Positions 23,414 to 28,442 of a stretch of 28,442 bases of DNA are shown piece after piece. The DNA comes from an uncultured Bacteroidales bacterium (GTDB lineage Bacteria; Bacteroidota; Bacteroidia; Bacteroidales; F082): the NCBI GenBank assembly GCA_937877465.1, contig CALFIT010000061.1, positions 1-28,442 on the forward strand. The letters are read 5' to 3'. Made by a program: the position numbers and the translations under genes. Numbering within the stretch: the first letter of the stretch is position 1; the number at the start of each line of letters is the position of its first letter. The notes under the pieces were generated by a model. It did not search any database and had not been told where the DNA came from. It saw nothing but the letters and a program-made list of their open reading frames with translations.

Positions 23414-23563
23414 TTTTCCCGACCTCCTATGTCATTCCAACGGAGGTAGTGGGCGGACGGGAATCTATTGGAGGTCGGGAAAATCGACAAAATGCTTTCG
23501 GAAAGCATAGATTCCCTGCTACCGCACCGACCAACGTAGGAATGACATGCTTTCGGAAAGCCT
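23414..23563. repeat. Composite MITE-like inverted-repeat element
   Basis: The gap 23297-23604 holds no gene but contains nested inverted repeats: 23414-23427 with 23470-23483 (14 bp, perfect), 23429-23442 with 23535-23548 (14 bp, one mismatch), and 23459-23468 with 23507-23516 (10 bp, perfect). The palindrome atgctttcggaaagcat lies at 23492-23508 and recurs, nearly intact, at 23547-23561. There is no open reading frame inside. This is the form expected of a non-autonomous mobile or palindromic repeat. Confidence 0.7.
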
Positions 23564-23580
23564 AACAAACAAAAAAAACT

Positions 23581-23588
23581 TATCTTTG
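23581..23588 (+). promoter_or_regulatory. Promoter -7 box for the RNA methyltransferase
   Basis: TATCTTTG, 16 nt before the ATG at 23605. It directly follows the inverted-repeat element, so the -35-like region would fall within the end of that element. Confidence 0.55.
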
Positions 23589-23604
23589 CCGCAAATTTGA
23601 ACTG

Positions 23605-24783
23605 ATGGAAGACAATTACCAATTAATTACCAAGACCGCCGCCGGACTCGAAGACGTGCTGGCCGCCGAAATCAAAGCACTTGGAGCGAAAAACGTGCGC
23701 CCGATGCACCGCGCCGTCATCTGCGAAGGCAACAAGGAACTGATGTACCGCATCAACTACGAGGTGCGCACCGCCCTCAAGGTGCTGAAGCCTTTCAAGA
23801 ACTTTTTCGCCAAGAATCCCGACGACCTATATAACAAGGTGAAGGAAATCAACTGGTGCGAACTGCTCCGCACCGACCAAACTTTCTGCGTCGACGCCGT
23901 GACGAGCGGACGCTTCTTCACCCATTCGCAATATGCCGGTCTCACGGTGAAGGACGCCATCGTCGACCTGTTCCGCGACGTATACGGCATCCGACCGAGC
24001 ATCAACACGCTCAACCCCGACCTGCGCATCAACCTGCACATCCGCGAGGACAAGGTGACCATCCTCTTCGACAGCTCGGGCGAGAGCCTGCACCATCGCG
24101 GCTACCGCAAGCAAGTCGACAAGGCCCCGATGAACGAGGTGCTGGCGGCAGGACTCATCCAACTCTCGGGCTGGAAGGCCGACTGCAACTTCTTAGACTG
24201 CATGTGTGGCTCGGGCACGCTGCCCATCGAGGCGGCCATGTACGCGATGAAGATCCCGCCGGGCTACTACCGCAAGCAGTGGGGCTTCATGAAATGGGAC
24301 GACTATGATGCCGACCTCTGGCAGCGCATCCGCGAGGAAGCCGACGCCAAAATCTGCGACTTCGACCACGAGATCTGGGCCTCCGACCGCTCGCCGAAGG
24401 CCGTCGCCATCGCCGAGGGCAACATCAACTACGCCCACCTGCAACACGACATCCACCTGATGAAAAAAGACATGCACGACCTCACCCCGCCCGAAGGCGG
24501 CGGCATCGTCATCATCAACCCGCCTTACGGCGACCGCCTCGAAGAAGACGACATCGACACGCTGTATGAGGACATCGGCCACACGCTGAAACACAACTTC
24601 AAAGGCTTCAAGTGTTGGCTCATCACCGACGACGCCGTGGCCTTGCGCCATGTGGGACTGCACCCCGACGCCAAGATCCCCGTCTGGAACGGCCCGCTCG
24701 AATGCCGTTTCGTTTGCTTCGACATCTTCGAAGGCTCGCTCAAGGACAAGAAGGCTCGGGAAGCGGAGGAAAAAACATACTGA
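23605..24783 (+). CDS. THUMP-domain class I SAM-dependent RNA methyltransferase (RlmL-like)
   Basis: 392-residue methyltransferase of the RlmL/YpsC group, members of which methylate guanine N2 in 23S rRNA (m2G2445 in E. coli RlmL). An N-terminal ferredoxin-like plus THUMP region (about 1-160) for RNA binding precedes the catalytic domain. Motif I reads FLDCMCGSGT (about 196-205), and the NPPYG motif (305-309) is the N-methylation active site. The E. coli enzyme is a fusion with RlmK; this one corresponds to the RlmL half only, as is usual for stand-alone homologues. It starts a plus-strand stretch; its stop at 24781-24783 is directly followed by a separate promoter for the next gene pair. Exact target base is inferred from the family. 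Confidence 0.9.
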   Translation: MEDNYQLITKTAAGLEDVLAAEIKALGAKNVRPMHRAVICEGNKELMYRINYEVRTALKVLKPFKNFFAKNPDDLYNKVKEINWCELLRTDQTFCVDAVTSGRFFTHSQYAGLTVKDAIVDLFRDVYGIRPSINTLNPDLRINLHIREDKVTILFDSSGESLHHRGYRKQVDKAPMNEVLAAGLIQLSGWKADCNFLDCMCGSGTLPIEAAMYAMKIPPGYYRKQWGFMKWDDYDADLWQRIREEADAKICDFDHEIWASDRSPKAVAIAEGNINYAHLQHDIHLMKKDMHDLTPPEGGGIVIINPPYGDRLEEDDIDTLYEDIGHTLKHNFKGFKCWLITDDAVALRHVGLHPDAKIPVWNGPLECRFVCFDIFEGSLKDKKAREAEEKTY

Positions 24784-24814
24784 TTGCTTGTTCCGAATAT
24801 TTTGTATATCTTTG
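24783..24814 (+). promoter_or_regulatory. Promoter of the DUF3990-type gene pair
   Basis: ATTG at 24783-24786, a 20-nt spacer and TATCTTTG at 24807-24814: the best full match to a Bacteroidota promoter in the window. It begins right at the preceding stop codon, showing that the pair is an independent unit. Confidence 0.7.
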
Positions 24815-24831
24815 CAGGCATGGAACAAACG

Positions 24832-25284
24832 ATGACACTTTATCACGGTAGCAATGTCAAGGTCGAAAGGCCCGAGATTCTCGTCATGGGATTCTACAAG
24901 GACTTTGGCTACGGCTTTTATTGCACAAGTTTTGAGAGGCAGGCACAAAAATGGGCACTCACAAAACGTGGCAGTAGTGTCGTTTCGGTGTACGATTATC
25001 GCCAAGATATGACGTTAAAAGCTCTTTCATTCCCTGAAATGACCGAGGAATGGCTCGATTTCGTCATCAATTGCCGCCGTGGAATCACCCATGATTTCGA
25101 CATCGTGGAAGGCCCTATGGCCGACGACCAGATTTGGGATTACGTCGAAGACTTGATGGAAGGCAACATCACAAGGGAAGCATTTTGGGTTTTGGCCAAA
25201 TTCAAGCACCCGACACACCAAATTGTTTTCTGCACACCTAAAGCATTGGAAACCATACGTTTCGAAAGGAGTTACGAACTATGA
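24832..25284 (+). CDS. DUF3990-type protein, ADP-ribosyltransferase-like, putative toxin
   Basis: 150-residue cytoplasmic protein resembling DUF3990. The opening LYHGSN motif (3-8) and the later FGYGFYCTS (25-33) followed by an aromatic-containing helix (AQKWA) fit the first conserved positions of the PARP/DarT/RES-like ADP-ribosyltransferase fold, where the HG motif and a Tyr line the NAD pocket. Proteins of this fold in small two-gene units are often toxins that modify a cellular target with NAD. It has its own promoter, and its stop overlaps the partner start by 4 nt. The ATG at 24832 is preferred because it is 17 nt after the -7 box and homologues start at the LYHGS strand; 24820 is possible. 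ADP-ribosylation activity is inferred from motif resemblance, not demonstrated. Confidence 0.7.
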   Translation: MTLYHGSNVKVERPEILVMGFYKDFGYGFYCTSFERQAQKWALTKRGSSVVSVYDYRQDMTLKALSFPEMTEEWLDFVINCRRGITHDFDIVEGPMADDQIWDYVEDLMEGNITREAFWVLAKFKHPTHQIVFCTPKALETIRFERSYEL

Positions 25285-25751
25285 CCAACCTATATTTCCC
25301 CGAAGACGAAATCAGCTCCGATGACCTCTATTTTGTTTGCTACATGATAGAACGCATCGCCCGACAACTGAAGCAGCCCAAGAAATATGTAGCCAATGCC
25401 ATAGGGCACGACGAATTGGTCAAAAAAATGTCTCTGGCCGACGTGCTGCATTCAGAGAATCCCTTGGCCGTGGCCGCCGATTGGATTGACGAATACCAAC
25501 TGCAACCCGGACATTACGATGTTGAAAAGGTAGACCCCGAACTGTGCAGCAACATTCCCACTGCAACGCAAATGGGAAAAGTGTATAAACGCCTCATACT
25601 GAATACTTTACAAACTGAAGAAGATTTTGCGGATGGGCTGTTGCGCATTTACAACGACCCCATTTGCGAAGTACTCGACAACTACAATTGCAGTGCCTAT
25701 TACGAGCCTTCGCCCTACATCGCCAGAAGCTATTATGCGGGCAGCTTCTAA
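25281..25751 (+). CDS. Partner of the DUF3990-type protein (DUF3791-like N-terminus), putative antitoxin
   Basis: 156-residue acidic protein. Its N-terminal part (about 14-75: DLYFVCYMIERIAR, then ADVLHSENPLAVAADWIDEY) resembles DUF3791, a small domain seen next to DUF3990 genes. The C-terminal half (PTATQMGKVYKRLI, then a conserved-looking YNCSAYYEPSPYIARSYY ending) is unfamiliar to me. There is no DNA-binding motif, signal peptide or membrane segment. It overlaps the upstream gene by 4 nt, so it is made together with it, as expected for a neutralising partner. It ends 5 bp from the convergent pth gene. An alternative is that the two form an enzyme plus target or accessory unit in phage defence. 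Confidence 0.6.
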   Translation: MTNLYFPEDEISSDDLYFVCYMIERIARQLKQPKKYVANAIGHDELVKKMSLADVLHSENPLAVAADWIDEYQLQPGHYDVEKVDPELCSNIPTATQMGKVYKRLILNTLQTEEDFADGLLRIYNDPICEVLDNYNCSAYYEPSPYIARSYYAGSF

Positions 25752-25756
25752 TCAAT

Positions 25757-26320
25757 TTACCTTTTGTTGAACTGGTTCATCGTCCGGTCGGGCCCTTGGA
25801 CCACGAAGCTCTTGATGATCTCGACGGCCTCGTCGGCCTTCTGGTCGACGACAGGCTCCTCCGAGGGTTTCCATCGGCCCAACACGAAATCGATCTGGCG
25901 ACCGCGCGGGAAGTCGTCGCCCAAGCCGAAACGCAAGCGGCAGAACACATTGGTACCCAACTTCTCGATGATGTCGGTCAGGCCGTTGTGGCCACCGTCG
26001 GCACCCTGCTTGCGCAGGCGCAACGTGCCGAAAGGCAGGGCGATGTCGTCGTTGACGACCAGCAGGTTCTCGATGGGGATCCTTTCCTCGTTCAGCCAGT
26101 ATTTCACCGCCTTGCCACTGAGGTTCATGTAGGTGGTCGGCTTGATGACGACCAAGGTCTTGCCACGGTATTTCAGCTCGGCGGTCTGCGCCAAGCGGTT
26201 GGTGACAAACGAGCCTTCGAGGTCCTTCGCCAAGCGGTCGGCAATCTTGAAGCCGATGTTGTGGCGCGTCTCGTCGTACTCGGCACCGATGTTTCCCAAA
26301 CAGGCAATCAGGTATTTCAT
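25757..26320 (-). CDS. pth: Peptidyl-tRNA hydrolase
   Basis: 187-residue Pth, which hydrolyses the ester bond of peptidyl-tRNA dropped from ribosomes and recycles tRNA. The catalytic and binding residues are in place: Asn10 in LGNIG, His20 in TRHNIGF, Asn66 in TTYMNLSG and the acidic pair in VVNDDIALPFG (about 91-92). The GGHNGL segment follows at the usual distance. The reading frame is open to 26395, but that extension contains a -7 box (26362-26369) and is not part of Pth homologues, so the ATG at 26320 is used, giving the normal family length. It lies downstream of rplY and prs on the same strand, an order I recall as common in Bacteroidales, with a repeat-rich gap before it. Confidence 0.95.
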   Translation of the reverse strand: MKYLIACLGNIGAEYDETRHNIGFKIADRLAKDLEGSFVTNRLAQTAELKYRGKTLVVIKPTTYMNLSGKAVKYWLNEERIPIENLLVVNDDIALPFGTLRLRKQGADGGHNGLTDIIEKLGTNVFCRLRFGLGDDFPRGRQIDFVLGRWKPSEEPVVDQKADEAVEIIKSFVVQGPDRTMNQFNKR

Positions 26321-26361
26321 TTCGTCGGGTTCTTTATGCTCTCCTCTACGGAAAATCCGTG

Positions 26362-26369
26362 CAAAAATA
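26362..26369 (-). promoter_or_regulatory. Promoter -7 box for pth
   Basis: TATTTTTG on the minus strand, about 41 nt before the ATG at 26320. Its position between the heptamer repeats and the gene shows that pth can be transcribed separately from rplY. Confidence 0.55.
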
Positions 26370-26394
26370 CTATTTATTAATGACATCTCGAACA

Positions 26395-26537
26395 ACTAAT
26401 AACTGTCAACTGTCAACTGAACAACTGATAACTGACAACTGTCAACTGTCAATCTGGATTGCTTCGTTCCTCGCAATGACGCGAAGCGGCAACTGTCAAC
26501 TGAACAACTGATAACTGACAACTGACAACTGCCAACT
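26395..26537. repeat. Intergenic heptamer/octamer array with nested palindrome
   Basis: Copies of CAACTGT and related units (the reverse complement of the TTGACAG and TTGTTCAG units in the U32 gene) fill 26395-26453 and 26490-26537. A 35-bp direct repeat is present at 26407-26441 and 26490-26524. Between them, 26454-26489 is an unrelated insert with GCTTCG (26461-26466) pairing with CGAAGC (26482-26487) and ATTGC with GCAAT; it resembles a palindromic repeat family known from many bacterial genomes. Confidence 0.85.
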
Positions 26538-26561
26538 AAAAAAGGCCGCCCGAAGACGGCC
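26538..26561 (-). terminator. Intrinsic terminator of rplY
   Basis: On the minus strand, GGCCGTC-TTCG-GGCGGCC (26544-26561) forms a 7-bp stem with one G-U pair and a stable UUCG tetraloop, followed by six Ts (26538-26543). Lies about 30 nt after the rplY stop. Confidence 0.85.
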
Positions 26562-26590
26562 CCTTCACTAAATGTATTAAAAAACAAAAC

Positions 26591-27166
26591 TTACTCTTCT
26601 TCTTCGTTGGTGACGACAGCGCCACGGGCCGCGTTGACGGCAAAGATGACGGTGTAGCCAGGGGTGATGGGCGTCACATTCTCGATGGCGAGGTCCTTCA
26701 CCTTGATGGACTCGTTGATGTTCACGCCGCTGATGTTGACTTTCACGTAGTCGGGCAGGTCCTTGATGAGGCCGCAGACCTTCACCTTCTTGATGCCCAT
26801 CTTGGGTTTGCCACCACGCATCACGCCGGCAGCCGAGCCTTCGAGGGCGATAGGCAGCACCACGGTGATGGGTTTGTCTTCCTTCACGATGAGGAAGTCG
26901 GCATGCATCACCTGGTCGGTGACGGGGTGATACTGGATGTCTTGCAGGATGGTCTTGTAGACCTTGCCGTTGATGTCGAAGTCAACGATGTAGGTCTCGG
27001 GAGTGAAAAGGATCTTGTTGAAACTCTTGGCTGAGGTGGCGAAGTGGATTTGCTCTTCACCAGTGCCATACATCACACAAGGCACCATCTCGGCCTTACG
27101 CAAGGCCTTAGTATCCTTTTTCCCTACGTTCTCGCGAAGAGAACCGCTCAATGATACAGTTTTCAT
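26591..27166 (-). CDS. rplY: 50S ribosomal protein L25/general stress protein Ctc
   Basis: 191-residue two-domain L25 (Ctc/TL5 form) that binds 5S rRNA in the large ribosomal subunit. The N-terminal L25 domain covers about 1-92 (starting MKTVSLSGSLRENVGKK, with PCVMYG and the DIQYHPVTDQVMHADF segment that closes the domain), and the C-terminal Ctc domain about 93-180 (GVMRGGKPKMG, DLPDYVKVNISG). A short acidic tail ends the protein. Longer than the one-domain E. coli form, as in most Bacteroidota. It follows prs by 86 bp; the gap contains a palindrome (27221-27234). I see no TAnnTTTG box directly upstream, so it is probably co-transcribed with prs. Confidence 0.95.
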   Translation of the reverse strand: MKTVSLSGSLRENVGKKDTKALRKAEMVPCVMYGTGEEQIHFATSAKSFNKILFTPETYIVDFDINGKVYKTILQDIQYHPVTDQVMHADFLIVKEDKPITVVLPIALEGSAAGVMRGGKPKMGIKKVKVCGLIKDLPDYVKVNISGVNINESIKVKDLAIENVTPITPGYTVIFAVNAARGAVVTNEEEE

Positions 27167-27220
27167 TGTGTTGAATGTTTGATTGTTTAATTGTTGTTTG
27201 TTTATTGTTGTTTGTGGAGC

Positions 27221-27234
27221 CGTAGCGCGCTACG
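27221..27234. repeat. Perfect 14-bp palindrome between prs and rplY
   Basis: CGTAGCGCGCTACG reads the same on both strands, with looser symmetry extending outwards (GGAGC on one side, TCTCTAC on the other). No T-run follows, so a repeat element or processing site is more likely than a terminator. Confidence 0.5.
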
Positions 27235-27252
27235 TCTCTACCATAATTTTCG

Positions 27253-28188
27253 TTATTTGAACAGCGAGCTGACGGATTCATACGATTCCACGCGGCGGAT
27301 GACCTCGGCAAACAGCGGGGCGGTGCTGACCACCTTGATCTTCTTGGAGGCGTTGGCCGGCAGCGGGATGGAGTCGGTGACCACCACCTCTTCGAACACC
27401 GAGTTGTCCAAGCGTTCCATGGCGGGGCCGCTGCACACGGCATGGGTGGCGAAGGCGCGGACGCTCTTGGCGCCGTTGTCCATCAGCACCTGGCCTGCCT
27501 TGACGATGGTGCCGGCGGTGTCGATGATGTCGTCGACGAGGATGACGTTCTTGCCGCGCACGTCGCCGATGAGGGTCATGCTGTCGACCACGTTGGCACG
27601 CGAGCGTTGCTTGTGGCAGATGGCAAGGTCGCAGCCGAGACGCTTGGCATAGGCCGAGGCGCGCTTCGAGCCGCCCACGTCGGGCGAAGCCATCATCAGG
27701 TCGTCGATCTGCATCTTCTGGATGTAGTCGATGAACAGCGTGGAGGCGTAGAGGGCATCCATGGGGATGTCGAAGAAGCCTTGGATCTGGTCGGCATGGA
27801 GGTCGAGCGTGATGATACGGTTGACGCCGGCGGCGGTCAACAAGTTGGCCACCAACTTCGAGCCGATGCTTACGCGCGGCTGGTCCTTGCGGTCTTGACG
27901 CGCCCAGCCGAAATACGGTATCACGGCGATGATCTTGTGCGCCGAGGCGCGTTTGGCCGCGTCGATCATGAGCAGCAGCTCCATCAGGTTGTCGGTGGGC
28001 GGGATGGTGGACTGCACGATGAACACGTGGCGCCCACGGATGGTCTCATCAAAGGAAGGCTGGAACTCGCCGTCGGAGAAGACGACCACCGACGACTTGC
28101 CCAACTCGCCGCCGTGGGCTTCCGCAATCTTGCGGCCCAACTCGGCGGTGGCTCTTCCTGCAAAAATGGAAACGAATCTTCCTGACAT
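27253..28188 (-). CDS. prs: Ribose-phosphate pyrophosphokinase (PRPP synthase)
   Basis: 311-residue enzyme that makes 5-phosphoribosyl-1-pyrophosphate from ribose 5-phosphate and ATP, for nucleotide, His and Trp synthesis. Class I PRPP synthase motifs: FSDGEF (37-42), WARQDRKDQPR (95-105, ATP-binding flexible loop), DLHADQIQGFF (129-139, metal-binding His131), and the PRPP-binding loop LVDDIIDTAGT (217-227). The frame continues to 28254, but the -7 box at 28222-28229 lies inside that extension and homologues start near SGRFVSIFAG, so the ATG at 28188 is used. Followed by rplY. The promoter, with a TTG 19 nt upstream of the -7 box, is one of the best in the window. Confidence 0.95.
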   Translation of the reverse strand: MSGRFVSIFAGRATAELGRKIAEAHGGELGKSSVVVFSDGEFQPSFDETIRGRHVFIVQSTIPPTDNLMELLLMIDAAKRASAHKIIAVIPYFGWARQDRKDQPRVSIGSKLVANLLTAAGVNRIITLDLHADQIQGFFDIPMDALYASTLFIDYIQKMQIDDLMMASPDVGGSKRASAYAKRLGCDLAICHKQRSRANVVDSMTLIGDVRGKNVILVDDIIDTAGTIVKAGQVLMDNGAKSVRAFATHAVCSGPAMERLDNSVFEEVVVTDSIPLPANASKKIKVVSTAPLFAEVIRRVESYESVSSLFK

Positions 28189-28221
28189 TGTATCTAGGTT
28201 GTATGCATTGGTTTTCGGCTG

Positions 28222-28251
28222 CAAAATTAGGCATTTTCGAGGTAGAAGCAA
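28222..28251 (-). promoter_or_regulatory. Promoter of prs (and probably rplY)
   Basis: On the minus strand, TTG (28249-28251), a 19-nt spacer and TAATTTTG (28222-28229), a near-ideal Bacteroidota promoter. The leader before the ATG at 28188 is about 30 nt. Confidence 0.7.
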
Positions 28252-28280
28252 CAAAAAAAGATATTTTTTTCTTTTGCGTC

Positions 28281-28309
28281 TTGCAGAAACGAAAAAAACC
28301 GTATTTTTG
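28281..28309 (+). promoter_or_regulatory. Promoter of the tRNA-Leu gene
   Basis: TTG at 28281-28283 and TATTTTTG at 28302-28309 with an 18-nt spacer, about 48 nt before the tRNA. Divergent from the prs promoter. Confidence 0.6.
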
Positions 28310-28357
28310 CAGCGCGTTTCGCAGAGGAAACCAGTTCTGGTGAGTGCACCGAACTAT

Positions 28358-28442
28358 GCCGAAGTGGCGGAATCGGTAGACGCGTCGGTCTCAAAAACCG
28401 ATGAGGTAACACTCGTGCCGGTTCGATCCCGGCCTTCGGTAC
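28358..28442 (+). tRNA. tRNA-Leu (anticodon CAA), running to the window edge
   Basis: Starts with acceptor strand GCCGAAG, then T8-G9 and a leucine-type D-arm (GGCGGAATCGGTAGACGC). The anticodon stem TCGGT/ACCGA encloses the loop CTCAAAA, giving anticodon CAA (reads UUG). A long variable arm (TGAGGTAACACTCG) marks a class II tRNA, and the T-arm GCCGG-TTCGATC-CCGGC is standard. The 3' acceptor strand CTTCGGT closes with a G1-U72 wobble; A73 is at 28441 and the last base of the window may begin CCA, so the 3' end could be incomplete. Confidence 0.93.

Noticed and set aside
26321..26395. N-terminal extension of pth
   Set aside because: Contains the -7 box and goes beyond the normal Pth N-terminus.
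26396..26587. Small minus-strand frame across the heptamer array and terminator
   Set aside because: Made of repeat translation (QLSVISC-like) and terminator sequence; no promoter or family support.

Overview
The window comes from a Bacteroidota chromosome, most likely order Bacteroidales. Three things support this. Protein content is typical of the group: an S46 dipeptidyl-peptidase, an L25/Ctc ribosomal protein, DUF3990-type accessory genes and multi-copy AlgX/AlgI-like proteins. Gene starts lack clear Shine-Dalgarno sequences. A perfect Bacteroidota -7 box (TAnnTTTG) precedes eleven of the transcription units, usually 17-21 nt before the start codon. These boxes also fix several start codons, because they lie inside the longest possible reading frames.

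Layout: (a) 30-542, a two-gene minus-strand unit of unknown function (DUF4160, DUF2442), then a degenerate plus-strand fragment and a 15-bp hairpin. (b) 883-4226, gatE-gatD on the minus strand, a complete tRNA-dependent glutamine-forming amidotransferase of the type regarded as archaeal; this is the most surprising gene pair here. (c) 4440-6436, a type II restriction-modification pair with its own promoter, bordered by REP-like palindromes. (d) 6433-11211, minus strand: a lipid-type ABC exporter, and upstream of it an acyltransferase / ketosynthase / acyl carrier protein operon. (e) 11335-13233, a U32-family (RlhA-like) protein whose reading frame carries two in-frame heptanucleotide repeat arrays. 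(f) 13305-20973, a five-gene plus-strand operon of three AlgX/AlgJ-like SGNH proteins and two AlgI-like MBOAT proteins, ending at a bidirectional terminator. (g) 21083-23296, an S46 peptidase (DPP7-like), then a composite inverted-repeat element. (h) 23605-24783, an RlmL-like RNA methyltransferase, followed by a small ADP-ribosyltransferase-like/partner pair that looks like a toxin-antitoxin module. (i) 25757-28188, housekeeping genes pth, rplY and prs on the minus strand, and a tRNA-Leu(CAA) running into the right edge.

How the genes work together: the five-gene operon probably moves acyl groups across the inner membrane (MBOAT) and transfers them to an extracytoplasmic glycan (SGNH proteins). 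The three SGNH copies differ at their catalytic positions and the two MBOAT copies share a 98-nt stretch of perfect DNA identity. The acyltransferase-ketosynthase-ACP operon next to an MsbA-type exporter suggests synthesis of a dedicated acyl lipid. Several repeat families recur: heptamer arrays both inside a gene and between genes, and at least four kinds of palindromic element in gaps. The best candidates for undescribed biology are the bacterial GatDE, the 3+2 acylation operon, the repeat-invaded U32 protein and the DUF3990 pair.
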